From assembly GCA_964644555.1 (NCBI GenBank), contig CAZXWI010000005.1:1-32638 (forward strand): 32,638 bases of DNA, written 5' to 3'. The notes below the pieces were generated by a model. The model had not been told where the DNA came from. It searched no databases and saw nothing but the letters and a program-made list of their open reading frames with translations. Position 1 is the stretch's first letter. Each line of letters begins with the position of its first letter. This document shows, one piece after another, positions 1-8,213 of the stretch. Both the position numbers and the translations under genes were made by a program. Origin of the DNA: RUG14186 sp964644555. GTDB taxonomy: Bacteria > Bacillota > Clostridia > Eubacteriales > Anaerofustaceae.

Positions 1-3
1 TCC

Positions 4-48
4 TGCCGCTTTGCGTAATATACCGCAAGGCGGCAATTTTTGTTTTTT
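4..48 (+). terminator. Intrinsic terminator of the unit upstream of the window
   Basis: A 12-base arm (4-15) pairs with 24-35 with one G-U pair and an 8-base loop, and is followed by a T-rich run (37-48). It is a strong rho-independent terminator, so a plus-strand gene probably ends just before the window and the acs unit starts afresh after it. Confidence 0.8.
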
Positions 49-233
49 GAAATATGGGTTTGGCCATATTACGAAATTCAGCAAGATAAAGCAAAAATAT
101 GCATTTTCCTCAGATATTTTTTGTATTTTAAATCATAATAAAAAAGTACAAGAATTTTTTTCGTAAAGAGTTGTTTTTTTGCTGAATTGTTGCAATTTTA
201 TTAATTTCTAAGAAATGTATTGCATGTAAAATC

Positions 234-262
234 TTGCAAATGCGTTCAAAAAAAATTATAAT
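234..262 (+). promoter_or_regulatory. Sigma-70-type promoter of the acs operon
   Basis: TTGCAA (234-239) is followed by a 17-base spacer and TATAAT (257-262); a second overlapping TATAAT sits at 262-267. It lies about 57 bases before the cooC start. The rest of 49-319 is AT-rich with no other gene or clear signal that I can see. Confidence 0.7.
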
Positions 263-319
263 ATAATGCAGAATGATTTTAGTGTAGATAAGTTTGCGCT
301 AAAATAAGGGAGGTATGCT

Positions 320-1090
320 ATGTCATATACGATCGCGGTAGCCGGAAAAGGCGGAACGGGTAAAACTACGCTTTGCGGTATGATGATCGATTATCTTATC
401 AAAAACGGTAAATCACCTGTGCTTGCGGTTGATGCGGATGCAAACTCAAACCTTAACGAAGTTTTGGGGGTTGAGGTTGAAAGCACTATCGGCGCAATCA
501 GAGAAGAAGTTACCCGTGCTGAAATGGAAGTAAAAAATCCAATACCGGCAGGTATGACAAAAGCTGAATACATTGATTACAAATTCAGCGATATAATTAC
601 GGAAACAAAGGATTTCGACATGCTTGTTATGGGCAGAACTCAAGGCGAGGGATGCTATTGCTATGTTAACGGAATGCTCAAAACCCAGCTTCAGAAGTTT
701 GCGGGAAACTACGAATATGTAGTTGTGGACAACGAAGCCGGAATGGAGCATATCAGCAGAGGCATTTTGCCTAAAGTCGATACTATCCTTTTGGTAAGCG
801 ACTGCTCAAGAAGAGGGGTTCAGGCTGTAGGAAGAATAGCTAAGCTCGTTGAAGAACTTAACCTTAAGCCCGAAAAAATCGGTCTTATCATCAACAGAGC
901 ACCTAACGGAGAACTCAGCGATGGTATCAAAGAAGAAATAGGCCTTCAGGGGCTTAACCTTATCGGCGTTGTGCCGCATGATGATACCATTTACGAATTC
1001 GATACAGAGGGTAAGCCGTCATCGACTGTGCCTGAAGACACACCGAGCAAAAAAGCATTATTTGAGATTATGAACAAGCTCAACATATAA
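320..1090 (+). CDS. cooC: CooC/AcsF-family nickel-insertion ATPase for CODH/ACS
   Basis: A 256-residue cytosolic P-loop ATPase of the MinD/CooC family, which uses ATP to help insert nickel during maturation of carbon monoxide dehydrogenase/acetyl-CoA synthase. A deviant Walker A (GKGGTGKTT) lies at about residues 9-17. The CxC pair C112-C114 (GCYCY) matches the metal-binding, dimer-interface motif known in CooC proteins. The VVVDNEAGMEH stretch is the Walker B region typical of CooC. The start is supported by AGGGAGGT a few bases upstream. It is the first gene of the acs unit, 56 bases before acsD; the order cooC-acsD-acsC-acsE-acsB matches that of known acetogen clusters. Which client (CODH or ACS) it serves cannot be read from sequence. 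Confidence 0.92.
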   Translation: MSYTIAVAGKGGTGKTTLCGMMIDYLIKNGKSPVLAVDADANSNLNEVLGVEVESTIGAIREEVTRAEMEVKNPIPAGMTKAEYIDYKFSDIITETKDFDMLVMGRTQGEGCYCYVNGMLKTQLQKFAGNYEYVVVDNEAGMEHISRGILPKVDTILLVSDCSRRGVQAVGRIAKLVEELNLKPEKIGLIINRAPNGELSDGIKEEIGLQGLNLIGVVPHDDTIYEFDTEGKPSSTVPEDTPSKKALFEIMNKLNI

Positions 1091-1146
1091 TATTATATGC
1101 TTGTTTATGAATAAATTTTTTTATTACAGTAAAGGGAGGAATAAAA

Positions 1147-2088
1147 ATGCCGTTTAAGAAAACACCTCAGACATTTTCCGGTAAAATCGGTACTGTTGAA
1201 TTAGGTGAAGCAGACAGCAAAATTGTACTCGGAGGAAATAACACTTTCCCGTTCTACACATTTGACGCAGAGACAGCAAACGCACCGAAAATCGGTGTAG
1301 AAATTTCTGACACAATGAAAGCAGAACTTTTCGGCGGTCTCAAAGAATTCTATGAAGGATGCGACACAGTTGTTGATATGGCTAAAAAAGCAGCAACAAT
1401 CGAAGGAGTTGACTTCATTTGCCTTCACTTTGACGGAGCAGATCCAAATGGTGAAAACAAATCAGTTGAAGATTGCGTAGCAGATGCAAAAGCAGTTGCA
1501 GAAGCAGTTAAATTACCTATCGTTGTTGCAGGATGCAAAAACAACGACAAAGACGCAGAACTCTTCAACGCAGTAGCAGCAGCATTGGAAGGAAAGAACA
1601 TCCTTTGCATGTCAGCTAAAGAAGAAAACTACAAAACAGTAGGTGCTTCGGTAGGCTTAGCATACAACCAGAAAGTTGGTGCTGAAAGTGCCGTAGATAT
1701 CAACCTTGCTAAACAGCTTAACGTTTTGATGACACAGCTCGGCGTTAACGCTTCAAACATCGTTATGAACCTCGGTTCAGCAGCAGCAGGCTACGGATTC
1801 GAATATGTTGTTTCAACATTCGACAGAGTTAAAGCAGCAGCTCTTTCACAGAACGATGTTAACTTACAGATCCCTGTAATCACACCGGTATCATTCGAAA
1901 CTTGGACAGTAAAAGAATCAGTTATGGCAGAAGCTGATATGCCTGAATGGGGCAGCCAGGAAGACCGTGCTGTAAACATGGAAGTAGTTACAGCAGCAGC
2001 TTGCCTCGCAGCAGGTTCGGATGCAGTTATTCTCAGACATCCTACAACAATCGAAACAATATCAACAATGGTTAAGGAATTAGCATAA
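1147..2088 (+). CDS. acsD: Corrinoid iron-sulfur protein, small subunit (CFeSP beta)
   Basis: A 313-residue TIM-barrel protein of the CdhD/AcsD family. With AcsC it forms the cytosolic corrinoid/Fe-S protein, which accepts the methyl group from methyl-tetrahydrofolate and delivers it to acetyl-CoA synthase. Its length is normal for the family. Recognisable segments include the N-terminal KIGTVELGEADSKIVLGG and the barrel strand FICLHFDGADPNG. AAAGGGAGG precedes the start. It lies 20 bases before acsC. Codons are strongly restricted (Ala mostly GCA, Thr mostly ACA), as expected of a very highly expressed gene and more so than in cooC. Confidence 0.93.
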   Translation: MPFKKTPQTFSGKIGTVELGEADSKIVLGGNNTFPFYTFDAETANAPKIGVEISDTMKAELFGGLKEFYEGCDTVVDMAKKAATIEGVDFICLHFDGADPNGENKSVEDCVADAKAVAEAVKLPIVVAGCKNNDKDAELFNAVAAALEGKNILCMSAKEENYKTVGASVGLAYNQKVGAESAVDINLAKQLNVLMTQLGVNASNIVMNLGSAAAGYGFEYVVSTFDRVKAAALSQNDVNLQIPVITPVSFETWTVKESVMAEADMPEWGSQEDRAVNMEVVTAAACLAAGSDAVILRHPTTIETISTMVKELA

Positions 2089-2108
2089 GGAAGGGGTAGA
2101 CATATAAA

Positions 2109-3452
2109 ATGGCACTTACAGGTATAGAAATTTTTAAAGTTACACCAAAAACAAACTGTAAAGAATGTGGATGCCCTACATGTATGGCATTTGCAATGAA
2201 GGTTGCTCAGGGCGCAATGCAGCTTGAATTATGCCCACATCTCGGAGCTGATGTTATGGCTCAGATGGCAGAAGCTACAGCACCACCGATGAAAACAATC
2301 AAATTCGGTGTTGGCGAAAACGAACACACACTCGGAGGAGAAACAGTTCTCTTCAGACATGAAAAAACATTTGTCAGCAAGAACATCTACGCAGTAAATG
2401 TTTGCACATGCAAAGATGATGCTGAAAACGATAAAATATTCGAAGATATGGCTAAAGTTGATTATGACCGTATCGGCGAAAGAATGTTTGTTGAAACAAT
2501 TTTCGTTAAATATTCAGAAGACGAAGCTAAATACCTTGCTTTAGTAGAAAAAGCAGTAGCAGCTAACAGAGCAATCGTTCTCGCTTGCGAAGATGTTGAT
2601 GTTGCTAAAAAAGCTCTCGAAATCGCAAAAGAAACAAAACCGATTCTTCTCGGTGCAAACGCAGCTAACGCTGATGCTATGAACGCTCTTGCAAAAGAAT
2701 ACGATGTAGTATTGGGTGTTTGCGGTGCTAACATCGACGAAATCTACGACACAGTTGCAAAAATCGAAGGGCTCGGCAACAAAAACCTTGTTATCGATAC
2801 AACAGGCGCAACAATCAAAGAAACATTTGCTAACACAGTACAGGTTAGACGTGCTGCACTCAAAGATACAGACAGAACATTCGGTTATCCGTCAATCGTT
2901 AACCTTTCAAAGGTTGCTAAAGGAAACGCTCACTTGCAGAGTGCTCTCGCTTCTGTATTCACACTCAAATACGGTTCAATCATCGTAATGGAAGGCATGG
3001 CTTATTCACAGGCTTTGGCACTTTACGGATTAAGACAGAACGTATACACAGATCCTCAGAAACCTATGAGAGTTGCTCCTGGCATCTATCCTCTTAACGG
3101 TGCTGACGAAAATGCAATCTGTGCAGTAACAGTAGACTTTGCACTTTCATACTTTGTAATCTCAGGCGAAATGGAAAGAAGCGGAGTTCCCATCAACCTC
3201 GTTATCGTTGATGCTGGCGGATACTCAGTTCTTACATCATGGGCTGCAGGTAAATTCAGTGCAGGTTCAATTTCAAAATACTTCGAAGAAGCCGGTATCG
3301 GTGATCAGATTAAGAACAGAACACTCGTTCTCCCGGGTAAAGTTGCTGTTCTCAAAGGCGAACTCGAAGAAAAAATGGCAGGTTGGGATATCGTTGTTGG
3401 TCCTAACGAAGCTATGGAAGCAGTTAAGTTCTTCAAGGACTTAAATAAATAA
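2109..3452 (+). CDS. acsC: Corrinoid iron-sulfur protein, large subunit (CFeSP gamma)
   Basis: A 447-residue subunit that carries a 4Fe-4S cluster and the corrinoid. The N-terminal domain has C17, C20, C25 and C42, with the same spacing as the cluster ligands of the characterised acetogen CFeSP; the cluster is used for reductive reactivation of Co(II). A central TIM barrel and a C-terminal corrinoid-binding domain follow (about residues 320-447; it includes VIVDAGGYSVLTSW). Full length for the family. It is co-transcribed with acsD and acsE (19-21 base gaps). This protein is the main reason the cell needs corrinoid and links this cluster to the corrinoid uptake locus from 14912. Confidence 0.94.
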   Translation: MALTGIEIFKVTPKTNCKECGCPTCMAFAMKVAQGAMQLELCPHLGADVMAQMAEATAPPMKTIKFGVGENEHTLGGETVLFRHEKTFVSKNIYAVNVCTCKDDAENDKIFEDMAKVDYDRIGERMFVETIFVKYSEDEAKYLALVEKAVAANRAIVLACEDVDVAKKALEIAKETKPILLGANAANADAMNALAKEYDVVLGVCGANIDEIYDTVAKIEGLGNKNLVIDTTGATIKETFANTVQVRRAALKDTDRTFGYPSIVNLSKVAKGNAHLQSALASVFTLKYGSIIVMEGMAYSQALALYGLRQNVYTDPQKPMRVAPGIYPLNGADENAICAVTVDFALSYFVISGEMERSGVPINLVIVDAGGYSVLTSWAAGKFSAGSISKYFEEAGIGDQIKNRTLVLPGKVAVLKGELEEKMAGWDIVVGPNEAMEAVKFFKDLNK

Positions 3453-3470
3453 AATAATAGGAGAATCCAG

Positions 3471-4256
3471 ATGGCAAAATTTGTAGTTATTGGTGAAAGA
3501 ATTTCTGTTACAGCTCCGGCTATCAACAGAGCTTTCAACGAAAAAGATCCTGAACCGATCTTAAAGAGAGCTAAAGAACAGCTCGACGCAGGCGCAACAT
3601 ACCTTGATGTTAACATCGGACCTGCAGAAGCAAACGGCGAAGAATTAATGAAATGGGCAGTTGAACTCCTCCAGGGCGAATTCAACAATGTACCTCTCGC
3701 ACTTGACACATCAAATGTTAAAGCTATCGAAGCAGGTATTTCCGTTTACAACCGTACATTCGGCAAACCTATCGTTAACTCAGCAGACGCAGCAGGCAGA
3801 ATCGGTTACCTCGATTTAGCAGGCGCTAACGATGCAATTTGTATCGCTCTTTGTAACGGTGAAGGTATCGCTAAAGATAACGAAGAACGTATGGTATACT
3901 GCCAGACACTTCTCGAAAGAGGTATGATGGCTGGTATGGATCCGTCAGACATTTGGTTTGATCCTCTCTTCCTTGTTATTAAAGGTATGCAGGACAAACA
4001 GATGGATGTATTGGGATTCATCAAAGACATCACAGATATGGGTCTTAACTCAACAGGTGGTCTTTCAAACAACTCAAACGGTATGCCGAAACACATTCGT
4101 CCGATTATGGACTCGGCAATGGTTGCAATGGCTATGATGCAGGGTCTTACATCAGCTATCGTTAACCCGTGCGATCTCAGACTTATGGAAACAATTAAGT
4201 CATGTGACGTTATTAAAAACAACTTCTTATACGCAGATTCATACCTTGAACTGTAA
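3471..4256 (+). CDS. acsE: 5-methyltetrahydrofolate:CFeSP methyltransferase
   Basis: A 261-residue pterin-binding TIM barrel (MeTr family) that transfers the methyl group of methyl-THF to the Co(I) corrinoid of AcsCD. Visible family segments are VVIGERI at the start, ATYLDVNIGP (about residues 43-52), LALDTSN, and the C-terminal GLSNNSNGMPKHIRP. Length matches the family (about 262). It lies 18 bases after acsC with an AGGAGA ribosome-binding site. A terminator-like hairpin follows within 11 bases, separating it from acsB. Confidence 0.94.
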   Translation: MAKFVVIGERISVTAPAINRAFNEKDPEPILKRAKEQLDAGATYLDVNIGPAEANGEELMKWAVELLQGEFNNVPLALDTSNVKAIEAGISVYNRTFGKPIVNSADAAGRIGYLDLAGANDAICIALCNGEGIAKDNEERMVYCQTLLERGMMAGMDPSDIWFDPLFLVIKGMQDKQMDVLGFIKDITDMGLNSTGGLSNNSNGMPKHIRPIMDSAMVAMAMMQGLTSAIVNPCDLRLMETIKSCDVIKNNFLYADSYLEL

Positions 4257-4266
4257 TAAAAAAAAT

Positions 4267-4294
4267 CAAGCGCAGGAATCCTGCGCTTGTTTTT
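4267..4294 (+). terminator. Terminator-like hairpin inside the acs operon
   Basis: Arms 4267-4276 (CAAGCGCAGG) and 4280-4289 are perfectly complementary over 10 bp with a 3-base loop, followed by TTTTT (4290-4294). It has the form of an intrinsic terminator but sits between two genes of one pathway, and only 37 bases separate it from acsB, too few for a new promoter downstream. It probably gives partial termination or protects the 3' end of an acsDCE message. Confidence 0.75.
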
Positions 4295-4331
4295 GGTAAA
4301 TAATTTCAAATAAAACTAAGGAGATAAAAAA

Positions 4332-6464
4332 ATGAGTGTATTAACCGATTTAATTTACGGTGGTAGTGATGCAGTTGCAGCACTCACAGAAGGCGCTGTT
4401 AATGATGCAATAGCAAAACACGGTGCAGACAAGAAAGTTGCATTTCCCGATACAGCATATTTCCTTCCTACTATTTATGCAGCAACCGGTGTAAAAGTAG
4501 AAAAATTAGGTGATTTGCCTGCATGCGTCGGCGTACTCAAAAGCTTGATTTCACATGAAGAAGATCTTGCTCAGGCTCTTAATGCAGGTCTTGCAACTGC
4601 AGTCGGTGCCGAAATTATCGAAGCATTAAAATATGTTGAAAGCGAGAATCCGTACGAAAACGAAGGCGGTATCGGATTTGTTCCCGACCCGATTATTCGT
4701 TCACTTGGTGTTCCTCTCGTTACAGGGGATATTCCGGGTGTTGCGGTAGTTTTAGGCAATGCTGATTCCAATGAATCAGTATCAAATATCGTTAAAGATT
4801 ATCAGTCAAAGGGTATCTTGACATTCCTTATCGGTAATGTTATCGACCAGTGTGCAGCAGGCGGAGTTAAGATGGGTCTTGATTACAGAGTTGTTCCTCT
4901 CGGACACGATGTAACATCTGTTATCCATGTTGTAACCGTTGCAATAAGAGCAGCTCTTATTTTCGGTAATATCCAAGGTGGCGACCTTGCAGGTTTATTG
5001 GATTACACCAAAAACAGAGTTCCTGCTTTTGTAAACACATTCGGTGAAATCGACAGTGTTGTTGTATCTGCAGGTGCAGGTGCAATCGCATTGGGATTCC
5101 CTGTTGTTGTTGATATCGATCTTGGTGAAAATCAGGTTCCCGGTGCTTTGGAAAGTGTTCTCAATCACGAAGAAACAGTTAAAAAATCACTTGAACTCAG
5201 AAATATAAAAATCAAACAGGCAGAAATCAAACTTCCTGTTGCATACGCAGCAGCTTACGAAGGAGAAATCGTTCGTAAAGGCGATATGCACCTTGAAATA
5301 AACGGTGAAAAAGTTCCTACATGCGAACTTCTCTTAATGAGAGATGCCGATGTTATCACAGATGGTAAAGTTGAAGTTGTAGGCCCCGAACTTGACGGAG
5401 AAGCTCCTGTATTCTTGCCTCTTGCAACAATCGTAGAAGTATACGGTAAGAAGATGCAGGAAGATTTCGAACCTGTTTTGGAAAGAAAAATACATGGTTG
5501 GCTCAACTGCATCGAAGGTGTTATGCATACAGGTCAGAGAAACATCTTCCGTATCAGAATCACAAAAGATGCCGTTGCAGCAGGTCTTAAACTTGCTCAC
5601 CTCGGTGAAGTTATCTACACAATGCTTATGAACGAATTCGGCAGCGTTGTTGATAAGTGCCAAGTAACACTTGTTACAGACGAAGCAAAAGTTAAAGAAA
5701 TCCTCGAAAATGTTGCTATCCCGAGATATGATGCTCGTGATGAAAGACTTGCAAACATGACAGACGAAAGCGTAGATACATTCTACACATGTATCCTTTG
5801 CCAGAGTTTTGCTCCGAGCCATTGCTGCGTTGTCACACCTGAAAGACTCGGTCTTTGCGGTGCTGTATCCTGGCTTGATGCAAAAGCAACTCACCAGCTC
5901 GACCCCGAAGGACCCAGCCAGCCTATAGCTAAGATAGGTTGCGTAGACGAACAGAAAGGTATCTACGAAGAAGTTAACAGAGTTGTTAAAGAAGCTACAC
6001 ACGGTGCATTGGAAAGAGTATCACTTTACTCTATTCTCGAAGACCCGATGACAAGCTGCGGATGTTTTGAATGTATCTGCGGAATCATGCCCGAAGCTAA
6101 GGGTGTTATTATCGCAAACAGGGAATACAAGGGCATTACCCCTGAAGGAATGACATTCGGTGAACTTGCATCATTCACAGGCGGTGGTGTTCAGACTCCC
6201 GGTTACATGGGTCATGGCAGACACTTCATTTCATCAAAGAAATTCATGAGTGCTGAAGGCGGAATCAAGAGAATCGTTTGGATGCCTAAAGAACTCAAAG
6301 ACGATGTTGCAGAACGCCTTAACAAAACAGCTAAGGAACTCTACGGCATTGAAAACTTCACAGATATGATTTGTGATGAAACGATTGCAGAAGACAGCGA
6401 AGGCGTACTCACATTCCTTAAAGAAAAAGGACATCCTGCATTGGAAATGGATGATATAATGTAG
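4332..6464 (+). CDS. acsB: Acetyl-CoA synthase (CODH/ACS alpha subunit)
   Basis: A 710-residue enzyme that joins CO, a methyl group from CFeSP and CoA into acetyl-CoA at the nickel A-cluster. The A-cluster ligands are all present: C487, C490, C499 and C509 for the 4Fe-4S part, and C576-G577-C578 for the distal nickel. These spacings (3, 9, 10, then the CGC 89 residues after the first cysteine) are those of the characterised Moorella enzyme. The protein is about 20 residues shorter than Moorella AcsB, all before the first A-cluster cysteine. The N-terminal CODH-contacting domain is present, but no CODH gene (acsA) lies in this window. An AAGGAG site precedes the start, and a terminator follows. 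Confidence 0.95.
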   Translation: MSVLTDLIYGGSDAVAALTEGAVNDAIAKHGADKKVAFPDTAYFLPTIYAATGVKVEKLGDLPACVGVLKSLISHEEDLAQALNAGLATAVGAEIIEALKYVESENPYENEGGIGFVPDPIIRSLGVPLVTGDIPGVAVVLGNADSNESVSNIVKDYQSKGILTFLIGNVIDQCAAGGVKMGLDYRVVPLGHDVTSVIHVVTVAIRAALIFGNIQGGDLAGLLDYTKNRVPAFVNTFGEIDSVVVSAGAGAIALGFPVVVDIDLGENQVPGALESVLNHEETVKKSLELRNIKIKQAEIKLPVAYAAAYEGEIVRKGDMHLEINGEKVPTCELLLMRDADVITDGKVEVVGPELDGEAPVFLPLATIVEVYGKKMQEDFEPVLERKIHGWLNCIEGVMHTGQRNIFRIRITKDAVAAGLKLAHLGEVIYTMLMNEFGSVVDKCQVTLVTDEAKVKEILENVAIPRYDARDERLANMTDESVDTFYTCILCQSFAPSHCCVVTPERLGLCGAVSWLDAKATHQLDPEGPSQPIAKIGCVDEQKGIYEEVNRVVKEATHGALERVSLYSILEDPMTSCGCFECICGIMPEAKGVIIANREYKGITPEGMTFGELASFTGGGVQTPGYMGHGRHFISSKKFMSAEGGIKRIVWMPKELKDDVAERLNKTAKELYGIENFTDMICDETIAEDSEGVLTFLKEKGHPALEMDDIM

Positions 6465-6488
6465 TAGGCAGATGCTGAATATAAAAGA

Positions 6489-6524
6489 GAAAGTGGGGCG
6501 TGGCTCTGCTTTCTTTTTTATTTT
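6489..6524 (+). terminator. Intrinsic terminator ending the acs operon
   Basis: Arms 6489-6499 and 6503-6513 pair over 11 bp (three G-U pairs) with a GTG loop and are followed by TTTTTT from 6514. It lies 25 bases after the acsB stop. Confidence 0.75.
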
Positions 6525-6530
6525 GTATTG

Positions 6531-6541
6531 TAACCAGGTTA
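6531..6541. repeat. REP-like palindrome, copy 1
   Basis: TAACCAGGTTA, matching the consensus TAACNNNGTTA shared by seven sites around the transposase gene; GAA follows it as in other copies. Confidence 0.6.
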
Positions 6542-6592
6542 GAACATAAATATGTGAGTGGGCCGAAAGTGTGTCGTAGTGGAAATTCATAC

Positions 6593-6603
6593 TAACATGG
6601 TTA
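6593..6603. repeat. REP-like palindrome, copy 2
   Basis: TAACATGGTTA with flanking C and G that extend the pairing. Confidence 0.6.
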
Positions 6604-6640
6604 GACGAATACGCAGAATGCATGCGAATGCCTGATTTAA

Positions 6641-6665
6641 TTTATTCTAACTAGGTTAGAATAAA
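6641..6665. repeat. REP-like palindrome, copy 3 (longest)
   Basis: An 11-base left arm, TTTATTCTAAC (6641-6651), and its perfect complement (6655-6665) flank the 3-base centre TAG. This is the most complete copy. The stretch from here to 6835 is AT-rich with nothing else that I recognise. Confidence 0.7.
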
Positions 6666-6835
6666 TCGAAAAATAAAAAACGACATCAATTTCCCGAAAT
6701 TATCCATACAATCCTCATAAAACAACTTGCATTTATCAACTTTTCACCATTAAGCTAACTTCTTTCACATATTCTCCCACACCAAAAAGACCGAAACTCG
6801 GTATTATCAAAAAAATATTTAAATTTATCTTTATT

Positions 6836-7594
6836 TTACTCGAAACAGATTTGCCGTAGTTCCGGCTTGGTTAAGCAGGTGATTCTCTCAAGCCTTTTTA
6901 GCGTAATTCCGTTTTCGGCAAGAGTTTTTATGGCAAAATTTCGAAGTTTTTCTTCAACGGTATGTAAAAATCCCACGCTTTCGATGTTGAGGGACTTGCA
7001 AATATACATTCTAACCTGGTTATCGCTTAGGGTGTAGTCCTCCTGCATGAGCGAGAGCTTATCGCACTTTTTCACCATCTCCTTAAATGCTCTTTTGTTT
7101 AGTAATTTTTCAATCGGCTTTATAAAAATGGCTTTGTTAGCACATTTTTTGTAATACGCTTCTATTATTTCACCGTAGCTTGTAAAGCGAAAAGGATTTG
7201 GTAAGCCTTGCACCAAAGCATTTTGATGAATGTATCGGCACACATTTACAATGCCCTCGTTCGTGCTTATTTCGCACCTGTTGTAGCGTGGCTGAAAGAG
7301 AGCTCCGCAGCGGTCGTACTTGGGGTTAAAGTAGTGTCGCACATAGCTTGTGCAAATTTTTCTGACCAACACACTGCAAGAAATTTCACCGAGTTCTCTC
7401 AGTTGAATATGCACATGGTTGTCCATCAAAATGTACGAGATTATGCCGATTTTGAGTTCATCTGCAAAGCGAAACATCGTTTCTTTGAACCTCTCTTTGT
7501 CCTCATCGCGAGTAAAAATATTGTGTTTAGCCACCCCTCTCATGATAACATGGTAGGTGCAAATGGGGGAGATTTCCCTTGGTTTTCTGCTCAT
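6836..7594 (-). CDS. Y1 (HUH) transposase, RAYT/IS200-like family
   Basis: A 252-residue single-strand-specific DNA nuclease of the Y1_Tnp superfamily. It has the N-terminal YHVIMRG segment, the metal-binding HUH motif H60-V-H62 (MDNHVHIQ), and a candidate catalytic tyrosine at Y84 (SYVRHYFN; Y88 is an alternative). A basic helical tail resembling a DnaA-type DNA-binding end covers about residues 175-252. The length and tail fit REP-associated tyrosine transposases rather than the shorter IS200 TnpA. GGAGG precedes the start on the minus strand. Short palindromes lie on both sides and one lies inside the gene, as expected for a transposase acting on REP-like sites. No terminal insertion-sequence ends or passenger genes were seen, so it is probably a resident single-copy gene. 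Confidence 0.85.
   Translation of the reverse strand: MSRKPREISPICTYHVIMRGVAKHNIFTRDEDKERFKETMFRFADELKIGIISYILMDNHVHIQLRELGEISCSVLVRKICTSYVRHYFNPKYDRCGALFQPRYNRCEISTNEGIVNVCRYIHQNALVQGLPNPFRFTSYGEIIEAYYKKCANKAIFIKPIEKLLNKRAFKEMVKKCDKLSLMQEDYTLSDNQVRMYICKSLNIESVGFLHTVEEKLRNFAIKTLAENGITLKRLERITCLTKPELRQICFE
7012..7022. repeat. REP-like palindrome, copy 4, inside the transposase gene
   Basis: TAACCTGGTTA, preceded by TTC as in other copies; it lies in the coding sequence of the C-terminal part. Confidence 0.45.
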
Positions 7595-7720
7595 AATTAA
7601 GCCTCCGAAATTGATAAATTTTGATAGAATCCGTCATTTTGATTCTTTCAATATATATATTCTTCGAAAATCGGAAAAATCCTCTTTTTTTGTGCAAGTT
7701 TTTTAATTTTTATTTTTGCG

Positions 7721-7783
7721 TTCTAACATGGTTAGCATATGTGCTGTTTCTTGCAATGGGTTTCACTCCTAACCATGTTAGAA
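7721..7783. repeat. Inverted pair of REP-like palindromes, copies 5 and 6
   Basis: The 15-base element at 7721-7735 (TTCTAACATGGTTAG) and that at 7769-7783 are exact reverse complements, separated by 33 bases. The arrangement resembles the paired BIME organisation of REP elements. Confidence 0.65.
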
Positions 7784-7819
7784 TGTATTTACCTATTGTT
7801 TACCCCTTAATCCGATTTC

Positions 7820-7830
7820 TAACCTGGTTA
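7820..7830. repeat. REP-like palindrome, copy 7
   Basis: TAACCTGGTTA with flanking TTC and GA, the same core as copy 4. The rest of 7831-7967 is AT-rich with no gene that I can support. Confidence 0.6.
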
Positions 7831-7973
7831 GACTTGTGCATCTCAGCTTACCCACATCCATCATCTTTAAACCATCACTCTTTTATATGGTGCGCTTTTA
7901 CACCCCACACAATCAAACTAAATCTACTTTTTTATCTAAACCAAAAAAAGTATATTTTTCTACATAATTGACA

Positions 7974-8023
7974 AAGTACGATTTATTAAGGTACTTGAAA
8001 TAATGTACATAATAGTTTATAAT
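7974..8023 (+). promoter_or_regulatory. Promoter of the VWA adhesin gene, with a possible operator
   Basis: TTGAAA (7995-8000), a 17-base spacer and TATAAT (8018-8023). An inverted repeat AAGTAC (7974-7979) / GTACTT (7991-7996) overlaps the -35 element and could be an operator. A leader of about 180 bases follows (8030-8213), in which I see no known RNA element. Confidence 0.55.
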
Positions 8024-8213
8024 TAATCGATTGATTTCAGTTAATTTAATTTAAGTAATTCGATTTGCTTATTTGTGAAGTCGTTTCGGATTGCATATGC
8101 GAGCTGATTTTGCAATAATTTGCAGCGTTGTCATAATTCGGCAAATTATTTGGGCAATTAATTATATATTGGAGTCGGCTTATGCTTAAAATGTTTCGAG
8201 AGGAAAATATAAA

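Noticed and set aside
5334..6002. A 222-codon minus-strand frame within acsB
   Set aside because: It is antisense to the A-cluster region, whose cysteines fix the coding frame; its Cys/Phe-rich composition is that of reverse-strand translation of biased codons.
6836..7594. A complete mobile insertion sequence with passenger genes
   Set aside because: I found no second gene of the element (such as TnpB), no defined ends and no second copy in the window; a resident RAYT fits better.
7208..7600. A plus-strand open frame opposite the transposase gene
   Set aside because: It is fully antisense to a gene with clear HUH motifs and has no ribosome-binding site or recognisable product.
6531..7830. 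The palindromes as a CRISPR array
   Set aside because: The units are 11-25 bases, unevenly spaced, in both orientations, and one is within a gene; there are no regular spacers or cas genes.
7621..7971. A plus-strand open frame of 116 codons between the transposase and the adhesin gene
   Set aside because: It lacks a ribosome-binding site, spans three palindromic repeats, and has the Phe/Leu/Tyr-rich composition of translated AT-rich spacer.
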